From Mucilaginibacter robiniae (GTDB lineage Bacteria; Bacteroidota; Bacteroidia; Sphingobacteriales; Sphingobacteriaceae), in NCBI RefSeq assembly GCF_012849215.1, contig NZ_CP051682.1, positions 806,001 through 870,000 of the forward strand: a stretch of 64,000 bases of DNA, given 5' to 3'. The notes below the pieces were generated by a model. That model was given only the letters and a program-made list of their open reading frames with translations, did not search any database and was not told the origin of the DNA. Below, piece after piece: positions 31,703 through 41,693 of this stretch; position 1 is the stretch's first letter; each line of letters opens with the position of its first letter. Both the position numbers and the translations under genes were made by a program.

Positions 31703-33406
31703 TTAAACAGATTTAGATTCTGCTTTTTTATTGGTAGTAGTAGCTTGCGGAACTATGCGCTGTGCTAGGTGCTGTATTTCAGATTGCAGCGTGTCTACCG
31801 CCTTAATAGCCATAATGCGTTTATCAAACTCTTCGCCGTGTACCAAAGCTTTGGCCTTGATGCGCATTTTATACACGTAAATAGTTTTTTCGGTATATTC
31901 CAGAATGTTGGCAATAGCTTCGGTATCGGTAATTCCCATCCGGATGAGAGCATATATCCGTAAGTCGGTGGTCAGCACCTCATTTTCCTTCGGCCAAATC
32001 TGGTCTTTTTCAGCAAACAAAGAATTGAACGCAGGTATGAAGTTCGGGAATATTTTCAAGAACACATGATCGAAGGTGTAAAACAAGGTTTCACGCTCCT
32101 TTTTGATATTGATTTTATTAATGGTTTGCTGAATATCCTCATACTTCTTGATAGATAGCTTGGTATCGATAGAGTTCTTCAGCTTTTCTAATTTTAGAAT
32201 ATAGCCGGAAATAATGTTAAAGAAGTAACCAATATAATCTTCCTTAATGCGCGCATCTTCTTGTAAGCGTTCGTTAATAGCTTCTAACTCGGTATTTTTA
32301 TCTTCAATAATTTTTTCTTTAGCCTGTACTTTTTTCAGCTGTTTGAACAGGATAAAAGAAAACAACACGACCAACAAAGCCAATACCGTAATAACGATCA
32401 GGTAAATCAAAAACCGCATACGGGCTTTTTCTGAATCATTTAATTCTTGAGCAGCTACAATGGGCAACACATTGCTGATTTGAAACTGCCTTTGGCGAGC
32501 TCCATAAAACTCAGCATCAGCCATAGCTTGCTGTATAAACCGGTAAGCATTAGGGCTATCTCCATCCTGATACAATTGCTGTGATAGCCAAAAAAGTGCA
32601 ACAGCTTCTTTAGTGCATGCCTGAATATCGGCTATAGCAGCTTTAGTCAACAAATCAATACTCTTTTGCCGCTGGTTACTGGTAATATACAAGTCGCCTA
32701 AGGTGGATGTGACAATAGCATACTGGTGACGGCTTAGTTGGTATTTAGTCATCAGCTGGATGAAAGCACGCTCGGCAACTTTATATTGTTTGTTCTTAAA
32801 AGCCTTAAATCCCGTCAGGTACAACCAGTCGTATGATCCGGGTTTACTAATGGCAATTGCTGAATCAATATACCGATTAGCATCATTGTTATAGCGAGGA
32901 GAATAACGGTGATCATCGTCATAGGCTGCCAAGTCATAATTGGCGCGGGTCAGAATAGAATAATACTCGAACTTTGCCTTCGTATCTAGATAATGAGAGT
33001 CAATATTGCGCAGGTTATCAAATGTTTCTTTGAACATACCTGACGACAGCAGGATGAAAGCCATTTTGATTTGGCTGTAATATACCTTGGCTTTGTCATT
33101 CAACTGATTGCCTAGAAGCTGCATTTTACCAGCATACACCGCAGCCGAATCGTATTGGTAGGATTTGTACTCATTATAGATACGATTGCACAAATCATAC
33201 TGCTGCAAGCGGCTACTAGCTGGCATTTGCTTCAATTCAGCTTTTAGCGAATGAAGAGTTATTTGCTTCTGATGATCGTAAGCTTCTTTTTTACCAAGTT
33301 CTGTTTCCAGTTGTTTAATCAAATCATTAGTACGAGCCAAAGCAATATTGGCACATACCATTAAGCACAACAGGGTACAGAAGCTTTTAATACTAATTTT
33401 CAACAC
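31703..33406 (-). CDS. SusR-like membrane regulator (DUF6377)
   Basis: A protein of about 567 residues. It has a signal or N-terminal helix, a periplasmic TPR-like sensor part to about residue 320, a membrane helix (FLIYLIVITVLALLVVLFSFI), a coiled coil and a cytosolic C-terminus with a LuxR-like helix-turn-helix (LRIYALIRMGITDTEAIANI, TEKTIYVYKMRIKAKA). This is the layout of SusR-type maltose sensors. It lies just past the SUS operon it probably controls. A frame from 33433 exists, but a TACTTTTG promoter box (33411-33418) lies inside it, so the GTG at 33406 is preferred because it gives a clean signal peptide. Naming it SusR rests on layout and position only. Confidence 0.75.
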   Translation of the reverse strand: MLKISIKSFCTLLCLMVCANIALARTNDLIKQLETELGKKEAYDHQKQITLHSLKAELKQMPASSRLQQYDLCNRIYNEYKSYQYDSAAVYAGKMQLLGNQLNDKAKVYYSQIKMAFILLSSGMFKETFDNLRNIDSHYLDTKAKFEYYSILTRANYDLAAYDDDHRYSPRYNNDANRYIDSAIAISKPGSYDWLYLTGFKAFKNKQYKVAERAFIQLMTKYQLSRHQYAIVTSTLGDLYITSNQRQKSIDLLTKAAIADIQACTKEAVALFWLSQQLYQDGDSPNAYRFIQQAMADAEFYGARQRQFQISNVLPIVAAQELNDSEKARMRFLIYLIVITVLALLVVLFSFILFKQLKKVQAKEKIIEDKNTELEAINERLQEDARIKEDYIGYFFNIISGYILKLEKLKNSIDTKLSIKKYEDIQQTINKINIKKERETLFYTFDHVFLKIFPNFIPAFNSLFAEKDQIWPKENEVLTTDLRIYALIRMGITDTEAIANILEYTEKTIYVYKMRIKAKALVHGEEFDKRIMAIKAVDTLQSEIQHLAQRIVPQATTTNKKAESKSV

Positions 33407-33410
33407 TTTA

Positions 33411-33418
33411 CAAAAGTA
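33411..33418 (-). promoter_or_regulatory. -7 promoter box of the SusR-like gene
   Basis: The minus strand reads TACTTTTG followed by TAAA and then GTG, the same 4-nt spacing seen at bamD and coaBC. No -33 TTG lies at the usual distance. Confidence 0.5.
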
Positions 33419-33479
33419 AGGGGTAATCTGCAATTTTGGTTAGGAAATATAAACGTTACCCAATCTAATCACACAAAAA

Positions 33480-33516
33480 AGCCCCGGATTTAAGTGATTA
33501 ACTTCAATCCGGGGCT
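33480..33516 (-). terminator. Terminator of the SUS-like operon
   Basis: A perfect 11-bp stem, AGCCCCGGATT at 33480-33490 with AATCCGGGGCT at 33506-33516, has a 15-nt loop. The minus strand continues into TTTTTT. It lies 25 bp past the GH31 stop and separates that operon from the regulator gene. Confidence 0.9.
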
Positions 33517-33541
33517 AATATTATACTTATTTGAAATCTAT

Positions 33542-36007
33542 TTAGTAGTTAATAACAACACGATTATTGCTGTTACTAATTATCATGCTTTGTACATTAT
33601 GACCTTCAGCCTGATTAGCTGTACCCTGTGGATCAAACTTGGAGATTGGTGTAAGTAAAGATACAAACTCAGTAGATACTTTGCCATTTGCACCACTGGC
33701 TTTAATGTTAGCATTGCTGCCAAAACCATGCAGTTGCAGCTTCAGGTATTTGAATTTAGATGATATACTACCTTCTGCCTTTTCAAACACAATTTGTTTT
33801 TGAGCAGCATTGTAACTGATAGTACGTTTGTAAAAAGCACCATTTTCGTAGCTATAGCTTTCGCCATCATCCTCATAATACACAAAGCTATTGTTACGAT
33901 TACCTTTGTAAATATGAACCGTTAAAGTATCTGTTGGCTTTTCGGCTGTAGTTTGTACTAATGATTGCATGGGGATAATGCTGCTTTCTTTCACATATAC
34001 GGGCAGCTTATTCATGCTTACATTCATAATTTTTTCCTGCTTGCCTGAAATCAGCTCATCATTATATAAATCATACCAATCGCCACCTGGAAAATATACA
34101 GTACCGTAATTAGCTGAACCAATAAACGGAGCAATCATTAAACTACTGCCAAACTTGTATTGGTTTTCAAATTTAGTATCGTAAATTTTAGGATCATGCG
34201 TATAGTCGATAGCTAATGAACGTACCACCGGTTCACCATTTTGAGTAGCCTCATAGAAGGTTGAATACAGGTAAGGCAGCATACGGTAACGCAGGTTTAC
34301 ATAGTTACGTGATATTTCCAGCACTTCTTCACCAAAAGCCCAAGGCTCGGCTGATTTAGTATTTACCGCCGTATGGTTACGGAAGTAAGGACTGAAAGCG
34401 CCAATCTGCATCCACCGTGCAAATAACGGAATGCTGGGATTACCCGTAAAACCACCAATATCCATTCCAGTAAATGGCACGCCGCTTAAGCCCAAACTGC
34501 TTAATAGGCGTACGCCTAATAACATGTGGTCATCTTCAGCACGGTTATCACCAGTCCAGATGGCAGTATAACGCTGTAAACCGGCATAGCCAGAGCGGGT
34601 TAATATGAACGGACGTTTGCCAATAGCGTTTTTGAAACCTTCAAAACTGGCACGAGCCATATTAAAACCGTAAACATTGCGAGCCTGTAAATGAGATGCT
34701 CCTAAACCAGCATAATTGAATAGAATATTATCCGGATTTTTTTGGCCCCAGGTTGAAAACTCGTTCATATCATTCCAGATACCACTGATGCCATCGGCAG
34801 CATATTTCTTAATTTCAGTACCCCACCAAGCACGTGCTTTATCACTGGTGAAGTCAGGGAAATGGCACCAACCTGGCCATACTTCACCCGTGTAATTGGT
34901 ACTGTCAGGATACTTAACAAAGATATTTTCTTTCAAGCCACGTTCGTAAACGCCATAGCCAGGTTCAACCTTAACACCAGGGTCAACAATTACGGTCAGC
35001 TTAAAGCCCATGTCTTTCAGCTTAGCATTCATTTTAGCCGGATCAGGAAAACGTTGTTTATCCCAGGTGAACACTTTGTATTTATCCATGTAGTGGATAT
35101 CCAAAGTGATACCATCAGCCGGTATTTTCTTTTCACGCAAGGTTTGCGCAATACGCATTACTTCAGTTTCGGGATAGTAGCTATATCGGTTTTGCTGATA
35201 ACCCAAGCTCCATAGTGGTGGCATTTTCATACGACCAGTAAGCCAGGTATAAGAAGTAATAATATCGGCTACTTTTTTGTGGTAAATGAAGTAGTAATTC
35301 ATTTCACCGCCACGGGCACCAAATGATGAAAAACGGTTATTACTGGCACCGAAGTTAAAGTCGCTCTGGTAAGTATTATCTAAAAAGATACCATAGTTCA
35401 AGCCATCATGCACCCCCATATAGAAAGGGATAGTAGAATATATAGGATCCTGATCGGTACGATAGCCAAATGTATCTGAATTCCAATGTGTATAACCACT
35501 ACCTCTACGGTTTAAACCTCCCGTTTTTTCACCCAGTCCAATAAACTTTTCATCAGGTTGCATGTGTTTGTAAGTAGTTACCGATTCATTTACCCATGAA
35601 GTGGTTAAGCCCTTTTCATCTTCACTAATCACTTTGTTATCCAGCGTATAGAAAGCTGTGCGGAAAGGCTTTTTGTAAATTATCAGCTTTACGGAATCTG
35701 TTAATACAGTAACGTCATTTGCGCTTTCAGTAACATTAGCTTTTGTTTTTTCTGGCGATGCAATTACCGCAAAGGAAAAATCCCGGCCTAGTGGTTGTTT
35801 ATCAATACGTACCCGAATAACTGATGGGCTATATACGGTTACTTCTGCATGAGCATTGTCGGTAGTCAGTTTAACCTGTTGCCCGTTAATTTGTACATTG
35901 TTTACATTGCCTATACTTTTAACCGGATTTGTTTGCGCATCAGCTGCTGTACCTAAAGAAACGGCTAAAAACGAAACAAACAATGCCCGGCATAAGAATT
36001 TTGCCAT
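33542..36007 (-). CDS. GH31 alpha-glucosidase
   Basis: An 821-residue secreted enzyme with a signal peptide ending TAADAQ. The GH31 nucleophile Asp lies in GIWNDMNEFSTW near residue 412 and the acid/base Asp in WTGDNRAEDDHM near 485. The DUF4968-like N-terminal domain and the beta-sandwich C-terminal domains (VYFPGGDWYDLYND, VHIYKGNRNNSFVYYEDDGE) are typical. It would release glucose from the ends of maltodextrins in the periplasm, the task SusB has in Bacteroides. It is the last enzyme gene of the SUS-like operon, after a hairpin that follows the SusE-like gene. Confidence 0.92.
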   Translation of the reverse strand: MAKFLCRALFVSFLAVSLGTAADAQTNPVKSIGNVNNVQINGQQVKLTTDNAHAEVTVYSPSVIRVRIDKQPLGRDFSFAVIASPEKTKANVTESANDVTVLTDSVKLIIYKKPFRTAFYTLDNKVISEDEKGLTTSWVNESVTTYKHMQPDEKFIGLGEKTGGLNRRGSGYTHWNSDTFGYRTDQDPIYSTIPFYMGVHDGLNYGIFLDNTYQSDFNFGASNNRFSSFGARGGEMNYYFIYHKKVADIITSYTWLTGRMKMPPLWSLGYQQNRYSYYPETEVMRIAQTLREKKIPADGITLDIHYMDKYKVFTWDKQRFPDPAKMNAKLKDMGFKLTVIVDPGVKVEPGYGVYERGLKENIFVKYPDSTNYTGEVWPGWCHFPDFTSDKARAWWGTEIKKYAADGISGIWNDMNEFSTWGQKNPDNILFNYAGLGASHLQARNVYGFNMARASFEGFKNAIGKRPFILTRSGYAGLQRYTAIWTGDNRAEDDHMLLGVRLLSSLGLSGVPFTGMDIGGFTGNPSIPLFARWMQIGAFSPYFRNHTAVNTKSAEPWAFGEEVLEISRNYVNLRYRMLPYLYSTFYEATQNGEPVVRSLAIDYTHDPKIYDTKFENQYKFGSSLMIAPFIGSANYGTVYFPGGDWYDLYNDELISGKQEKIMNVSMNKLPVYVKESSIIPMQSLVQTTAEKPTDTLTVHIYKGNRNNSFVYYEDDGESYSYENGAFYKRTISYNAAQKQIVFEKAEGSISSKFKYLKLQLHGFGSNANIKASGANGKVSTEFVSLLTPISKFDPQGTANQAEGHNVQSMIISNSNNRVVINY

Positions 36008-36035
36008 AATTAGTTTTATAAGTTGTGATGTGTAA

Positions 36036-36068
36036 ACCCATCAATAGCTACGTTTGCTATTGATGGGT
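36036..36068 (-). repeat. Intercistronic hairpin between SusE-like and GH31 genes
   Basis: A perfect 13-bp stem, ACCCATCAATAGC with GCTATTGATGGGT, has a 7-nt loop. On the minus strand only TTT follows, so it is a weak terminator at most. It may protect the 3' end of the susCDE part of the message. Confidence 0.7.
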
Positions 36069-36120
36069 AAAAGATGAGAGACGTATCAGGCTATCAGTAG
36101 TGTTTGATGGCCTGTGTTCA

Positions 36121-36867
36121 TTACTGTTTAGTAATGGTATAAGTCAGTTTGGTCATATCCACAGTTATCGTGAATGTACCTGCGCTTGGGAAAGCTAAGT
36201 TAGCTCCTGAAGTACTCAATACACCATTGGCACCACCATAGCTCGTATCCCAGTTTTGTGCTGGTGTAATTTTGAAACCTAAGTCGGTTGTACCTGCCGG
36301 AACAATAACTGTACCCGTGTAAACACCATTACTTGTAGTTGAAGACAAACTTGGTGCAGTAGCCGGAGTCCAGCCTTGATAACCACCCGGTACATACACA
36401 TAATAAAGTACGGCGTACGGCGTAACAGTCAAATTTATTGTATTAGAGTAAGCCGGATCAACGTTAGCGGCAATAGTTGATTTAACACGTACCTCAACCT
36501 GAGTAGATACACCTGTAGTTAAACCTAATGAACTTAACATAGTATTCAGATCACCTACAGTAACTGAAGTATTGCCTGGAGCAGCGCTAATTTCCTGAGC
36601 GGCCACAAAGTTGCTACCTTTTTTACCAATTTGAATAGTGTAAGTTACTCCGGTTTGATACCCTGTTACTGGTGTAGCTGCCGACAAGCTAAAAGTTACA
36701 GCAGTACTAGTACTGGTAGCTTGCGTTAAAGCTGGTGAAGTACTTGATGCTGTTAAAGTACCCGCGCTACCAACAGATGAGTACACTTTAGTTTCATCCT
36801 TTTTGCAGGAAGAAAACAACAGTAAAATACTGCTTATTGCTAATAATGTAGTTAATATTTTTCTCAT
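36121..36867 (-). CDS. SusE-like starch-binding outer-membrane lipoprotein
   Basis: A 248-residue lipoprotein with a lipobox near residue 21 (LLLFSSCKKDE). The first part is a Ser/Thr-rich SusE N-terminal-like domain with immunoglobulin-like strands (TYTIQIGKKGSNF, VEVRVKSTIA). The C-terminal part has aromatic residues placed as in starch-binding modules (VYVPGGYQGWTPATAPSL, FKITPAQNWDTSYGG). It would hold starch chains at the cell surface next to SusCD. It is shorter than SusE of B. thetaiotaomicron and seems to carry one binding module rather than two. No separate SusF gene is present. Confidence 0.85.
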   Translation of the reverse strand: MRKILTTLLAISSILLLFSSCKKDETKVYSSVGSAGTLTASSTSPALTQATSTSTAVTFSLSAATPVTGYQTGVTYTIQIGKKGSNFVAAQEISAAPGNTSVTVGDLNTMLSSLGLTTGVSTQVEVRVKSTIAANVDPAYSNTINLTVTPYAVLYYVYVPGGYQGWTPATAPSLSSTTSNGVYTGTVIVPAGTTDLGFKITPAQNWDTSYGGANGVLSTSGANLAFPSAGTFTITVDMTKLTYTITKQ

Positions 36868-36881
36868 AACAAAATTTGTTA

Positions 36882-36909
36882 AACACCCTGCCTAATCAGG
36901 CAGGGTGTT
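36882..36909 (-). repeat. Intercistronic hairpin between susD-like and susE-like genes
   Basis: A perfect 12-bp stem, AACACCCTGCCT with AGGCAGGGTGTT, has a 4-nt loop. It starts 6 bp after the susD-like stop and ends 14 bp before the next ATG. The minus strand continues TTTAAC, so termination would be partial. Confidence 0.75.
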
Positions 36910-36915
36910 ATTAAA

Positions 36916-38529
36916 TTAATAACCTGTATTTTGAACTAAATTCGGGTTGTCTATAATGTCAGTGTTAGGTATTGGATATAATGTACGGTATGATTCTGCA
37001 CCTTTACCGTTCTGTACACCACCTTTGTAAGGCCATAAGTAGCTTGAAGAAGTAAATAAACCGTAACGAATTAAATCTGTACGGCGGAAACCTTCCCAGT
37101 ATAGCTCACGACCTCTCTCATTCAATACATCTGTTAAGCTAACACTGCCTAAGTTACCATTGGCACTGCCATAAGCACGTGTACGCAAGATGTTGATATC
37201 AGCTAGAGCTGAAGATGTACTGCCAGCTCCACCACGCAAGGTAGCTTCAGCACGAATCAGGTACATTTCTGCTAAACGGAACAATGGAAAATCAGTTGAG
37301 GCATATACACCACCTGATGTTGTATTAGTTGCGCTACCATTAACGGAATATGGAGTTGTACCATCAGAATTAAGATTCTTGAACTTAACTACGGCTAAGC
37401 CTTGTGTAAAATCATTAATATTGCTTATAACCAAGTTCGAACCATAAAACATGGCACGCTTGTCTGTTTTACCACTGTAATCAGAAAACATATTAGGCAA
37501 TGCACTAGTACTACGGTTACCACCCCATCCACCATTAGGCACACCGTACAGTGATGGTGTCATAGCACCATTAATAGCAGCATTGATAATGTAGGTAGTA
37601 CCACCATAGTTTTGTGAACTTACACCATCATAGTTAATTGCCAAAATAGTTTCAGTATTACTCACATTATTATCAGCTAAAAACAATTTAGCATAGTTTG
37701 ATTGTAATGAATAACCAGCACTAATTACCTTATTAGCATAAGTAATAGCTTCAGTATATTTTCCATTACCAGTACCTAAGTAAACTTCAGCATTCAGGTA
37801 CATACGAGCTAACAATGCATCAACTGCTGCAGCATCAGCGCGTCCGTACTCGTTTTGACGGGCAGGAACCATTGAACCTTCAATAGCTTTTAACTCCGAC
37901 TCGACGTAAGCAAACAACTTAGCCCGGGTTATTTGAACTGGCAGATATTTACCAATAGGTGTAGTTTCATCAACAAATGGAGGATTACCAAATAAATCCA
38001 TCAAAACCCAATATTGGAAAGCTCTCAAAAAGCGAGCTTCAGCCCGGTAATATTTAATATTGGTGGCATCGGTTCCAGTAAATCCGCGACTAGCAATTTT
38101 GTCATCTGTTGATTCACGAATGAATGCATTAGCTACAGTAATTTGGTATATGGAACGAAAATATAAACCCTTTAACAAGCTGTTACTTGAACTCCAGTTC
38201 AAATTGTGAAAGTCAGGCACATCAGCATCATTCCAGGCACAAACTGCCTCTTCAGTAGGCCATTCCTGAACGCTCCAGAATAAGCGCAAAAAGTCAGAAG
38301 TACCCGCATCAATACCTCCCAAGTCAGAACTGGCCGAGCCACTACTACCTGTTAAGGCATAAGCACCATAAACTTTAGCTAATGATTGTTTGTAACCGGT
38401 AGCCGTACTATATGCCTGATCAGCTGTAGTTGCGTTGGTAGGCGTCCGGTCTAAATCTTTTTTACACGATGCTAAGCTCACGGTAATTAATACTGCAATA
38501 CTTAAACATCTTACTATATTATTTTTCAT
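36916..38529 (-). CDS. susD: SusD/RagB-family nutrient-binding lipoprotein
   Basis: A 537-residue surface lipoprotein with the lipobox Cys near residue 22 (VSLASCKKDLDRTP). It has the SusD features of N-terminal TPR helices (RFLRAFQYWVLMDLFGNPPF), AAVDALLARMYLNAEVYLG and the C-terminal block (DVLNERGRELYWEGFRRTDLIRYG, YPIPNTDIIDNPNLVQNTGY; given in parts). SusD closes the SusC channel as a lid and binds the oligosaccharide. It directly follows its SusC partner, 23 bp downstream. Confidence 0.95.
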   Translation of the reverse strand: MKNNIVRCLSIAVLITVSLASCKKDLDRTPTNATTADQAYSTATGYKQSLAKVYGAYALTGSSGSASSDLGGIDAGTSDFLRLFWSVQEWPTEEAVCAWNDADVPDFHNLNWSSSNSLLKGLYFRSIYQITVANAFIRESTDDKIASRGFTGTDATNIKYYRAEARFLRAFQYWVLMDLFGNPPFVDETTPIGKYLPVQITRAKLFAYVESELKAIEGSMVPARQNEYGRADAAAVDALLARMYLNAEVYLGTGNGKYTEAITYANKVISAGYSLQSNYAKLFLADNNVSNTETILAINYDGVSSQNYGGTTYIINAAINGAMTPSLYGVPNGGWGGNRSTSALPNMFSDYSGKTDKRAMFYGSNLVISNINDFTQGLAVVKFKNLNSDGTTPYSVNGSATNTTSGGVYASTDFPLFRLAEMYLIRAEATLRGGAGSTSSALADINILRTRAYGSANGNLGSVSLTDVLNERGRELYWEGFRRTDLIRYGLFTSSSYLWPYKGGVQNGKGAESYRTLYPIPNTDIIDNPNLVQNTGY

Positions 38530-38552
38530 GCCTTCTCTAATCTATCAGTTAA

Positions 38553-41549
38553 TTAAAAACCCACATTCAAGCTTAAAGTGTAAGTTCTTGGGCGTGGATA
38601 AAAATTATTGTCTATACCACCATAAACCTCAGGGTCTAAGCCTTTGTATTTGGTGATTACAAATACATTTTGCACGTTAGCGCCTACGTTTAATCTAACT
38701 TTTTTGTGGTATACATTACCAAAGTTGTATGATAAACCAGCATTATCCATGCGCAGGAAAGATGCATTTTGAACGTAATAATCAGACAAGTACTGGCTAT
38801 TGGTAAATCCGGTACTCAACAAATTGCTGTTTGCATTATTGATAATACCGGTTGAACTGATTAAAGTGTTTTCAGTAGCCGAATTTGACTGTACGTTATT
38901 GTACATGTAGTTACCTAAGTGAGCGCGCAATACAGTACTAGCTGTCCACTTTTTATAAGTGAATTGCGTACTAAAGCCCATAATAAATTTAGCATATGGA
39001 GTTTTGTATTGATACAAATCACTAGAGTTAATTACGCCATCACCATTCAAATCTTGATATACGCCTTGTAAAGGTTTACCGGTTTTGGAATCATACACTT
39101 GTTTGTAAATATAAAAGGCATTAGCTGTGTAACCTGCTTGTTGTACCTGAACTGTATTTCCGGTACCACCAGAAATTGAGCCTACCAGGTTTTGTGTTGT
39201 GGTGCCATTACCCGTAGTTGATAAGTTAGTAACTTTATTGTAGTTGTAAGCAATATTATAGTTTAAAGACCAATTAATATCTTTAGTCTTAACAGCTACC
39301 GCATTCAAGTTAAATTCAATACCACGGTTTACCATATTACCTACATTGGTAGTAAGTCTGTTGGTAAAGTTAGTACCAGCCGCTAAATACACGGTTGACA
39401 ACAAGTTTGAGGTATTCTTATAGTAAGCATCGATAGTACCGCTGATGCGCTGGTTCAGGAATCCAAAATCAAAACCTACGTTAGTAGTTTTAGTGTTTTC
39501 CCATTTCAGGTTAGCATCGTAAGCTGATGGCGTGTACATGTAGTAATAGTTGTTGCCAAATTGATACTGTGATGATTGTACGCCCAGATAGTAAGTTGGT
39601 ATGTAGCTATAATATGGAATACCATCTTGCTGGCCTGTTAAACCGTAGCTTAAACGTAATTTTAAATCAGATATCGCTTTTGAATCTTTCAAGAAGTTTT
39701 CGTCAATAATTCTCCAGGTAAAAGCAACTGCCGGAAATACGCCCCAACGATTTTCTGGCGAAAATTTAGAAGAACCATCTGTACGAATAGAGCCTTGTAA
39801 AATGTACTTATCATCAAAAGTGTAAATTACACGGCCATAGTAGGATTCAATAGTATAACGTGGAATATCAAAGTTATACAGCGGAGTTGTACCTGCAATT
39901 AATGTACCGGCTGCATTATAAGTAGCAAAGTTGCGGGTTGACGTTCTAAAATCATTAAAAGAGTAACCTGCAGTAGCATCAATTTTGCTCTTAATTGATT
40001 TAAAAGTATTAGTATAGTTCAAGTAAGCTTCAGCAACAGAATTATAGTTCTTTTGATGATATTCTGAACTGGTACCTAAAGTTGTATAAGCTTGAGCTGC
40101 ATTAGCTGGTACGAATACACTACCACCGCCTTTTGATAAATCATAACCCAAGTTTACGTTAGCACGTAAAGCTTTCAGGAATGGGAAACGGTAATCAGCA
40201 GTAAAGTTACCAAAGCTACGGTAAGTATCACCTACACTATGATAGTCATTTAGTACGCCTACCGGGTTGCGTGGTGCATTAGGGTTTAAGCCTGATGATG
40301 CATTACCTGGTGTATTATACCACTCATAATAGCCATTGTAAGGTGATGTAGATGAATAAACTGATTGAGTGGGATCAAAAAAGGCTGCAGCACCAATAGC
40401 ACCTTGGTTAGCAAATCGGCTATGGCCATAGCTACCATTTAGATTGAAATCTAATTTCAAATCATCGTGAAAAAATTTAGGGCTTAAGCGGATAGCAGTT
40501 GTGGTACGTTGCAAACGGTCAGTTTTTAACAAACCTTGCTGATCCAGGTAACCTACAGATACACGGTAAGGCAATTTTTTAGTAGAACCCGCAATGCTCA
40601 AGTTATTATCTGATGTTAAAGCATTTTGATAAATCTGATCTTGCCAGTCAGTATTAGCTGAACCTAACAGTGAAGACTTACTAGTACCATGAGCAGCATC
40701 ATATGCTTTTACATAACTACGTATTTCATCAGCACTTAAAACATCCAGCTTATTACGCAGGGTTGCTATTGAATTTTTAGATGAAAAGTTAACTTGAGGT
40801 TTGCCTGATGCACCTTTTTTGGTAGTAATGAAAATTACACCATTTGATGCTCTTGAACCGTATATAGCCGTTGAAGCTGCATCTTTCAACACAGTGAAAG
40901 TTTCAATATCATCAGGGTTAATCAATGATAATGGATTAGCAACACCAGAAATACCGTTAGGACTTAATGGTAAACCATCAACCACAATCAATGGATCGTT
41001 GCTGGCATTTAAAGAAGCTCCTTGACGAATACGGATTGTAGCACCAGCGCCAGGTTGACCACTGTTTGTAGTAACCGCCACACCAGCAATTTTACCTTGA
41101 ATTAATTCGGCAGGCGATGTTGTAGTACCTTTCTGGAAATCTTTAGAAGAAACAGTAGTGATAGCACCAGTAGCTTCTTTACGAGTAGTGGTACCATAAC
41201 CGATTACAACAACCTCATTTAAAGCCTGAGTTTGGGCTTGTAGCTGAAAGTTGACAGCAGCAGGCGCGCTTGCGGTAACCGTAACTGTTTTTTGTTGGGT
41301 AACAAACCCGAAAAAGCGGGCCGAAATGGTATAAGTACCAGCTGGTACATTGTTGATACGGTAATTACCATCTACATCGGTTGATGCGCCTAAGGTACTA
41401 TTGCTCAGGCCTACAGTAACACCTGGCAAGGTTTGGCTGTTGTTATCCAACACCCGGCCTGTAATGCTGCCAGTTTGTGCAAATGCTGCGCACGATAGTA
41501 CGAGCAGTAAACAAACAAGCGCATACTGTTTAAAATAAATTTTTCTCAT
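38553..41549 (-). CDS. susC: SusC/RagA-family TonB-linked outer-membrane transporter
   Basis: A 998-residue TonB-dependent transporter. A signal peptide ending FAQ is followed by a carboxypeptidase-regulatory-like domain (GSITGRVLDNNSQTLPGVTV) and the plug domain with the SusC signature near residue 120 (NEVVVIGYGTTTRKEATGAI) and VVDGLPLSPNG. The rest is a 22-strand barrel ending TYTLSLNVGF. It imports maltodextrins with SusD, using energy from TonB-ExbBD. It heads the susC-susD-susE-GH31 part of the locus, with a 144-bp spacer to the amylase gene upstream. Confidence 0.96.
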   Translation of the reverse strand: MRKIYFKQYALVCLLLVLSCAAFAQTGSITGRVLDNNSQTLPGVTVGLSNSTLGASTDVDGNYRINNVPAGTYTISARFFGFVTQQKTVTVTASAPAAVNFQLQAQTQALNEVVVIGYGTTTRKEATGAITTVSSKDFQKGTTTSPAELIQGKIAGVAVTTNSGQPGAGATIRIRQGASLNASNDPLIVVDGLPLSPNGISGVANPLSLINPDDIETFTVLKDAASTAIYGSRASNGVIFITTKKGASGKPQVNFSSKNSIATLRNKLDVLSADEIRSYVKAYDAAHGTSKSSLLGSANTDWQDQIYQNALTSDNNLSIAGSTKKLPYRVSVGYLDQQGLLKTDRLQRTTTAIRLSPKFFHDDLKLDFNLNGSYGHSRFANQGAIGAAAFFDPTQSVYSSTSPYNGYYEWYNTPGNASSGLNPNAPRNPVGVLNDYHSVGDTYRSFGNFTADYRFPFLKALRANVNLGYDLSKGGGSVFVPANAAQAYTTLGTSSEYHQKNYNSVAEAYLNYTNTFKSIKSKIDATAGYSFNDFRTSTRNFATYNAAGTLIAGTTPLYNFDIPRYTIESYYGRVIYTFDDKYILQGSIRTDGSSKFSPENRWGVFPAVAFTWRIIDENFLKDSKAISDLKLRLSYGLTGQQDGIPYYSYIPTYYLGVQSSQYQFGNNYYYMYTPSAYDANLKWENTKTTNVGFDFGFLNQRISGTIDAYYKNTSNLLSTVYLAAGTNFTNRLTTNVGNMVNRGIEFNLNAVAVKTKDINWSLNYNIAYNYNKVTNLSTTGNGTTTQNLVGSISGGTGNTVQVQQAGYTANAFYIYKQVYDSKTGKPLQGVYQDLNGDGVINSSDLYQYKTPYAKFIMGFSTQFTYKKWTASTVLRAHLGNYMYNNVQSNSATENTLISSTGIINNANSNLLSTGFTNSQYLSDYYVQNASFLRMDNAGLSYNFGNVYHKKVRLNVGANVQNVFVITKYKGLDPEVYGGIDNNFYPRPRTYTLSLNVGF

Positions 41550-41628
41550 ACACTTTTAATTTTCTGTAAAAGCTTGATTATTAATAAATAATTGGTTTAA
41601 AAACTTGTAATAGGTTTAAGAAGGTCTT

Positions 41629-41644
41629 TTATGGTTAACCATAA
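41629..41644. promoter_or_regulatory. 16-bp perfect palindrome upstream of susC
   Basis: TTATGGTTAACCATAA is its own reverse complement and lies 80 bp before the susC ATG. A second small inverted repeat CAACCT-TTT-AGGTTG (41652-41666) lies next to it. The symmetric form suggests an operator for a dimeric regulator, perhaps the DUF6377 protein. Confidence 0.5.
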
Positions 41645-41693
41645 TGAATGGCAACCTTTTAGGTTGGGAGTAAATGTTTATGCATAAAGGTTA

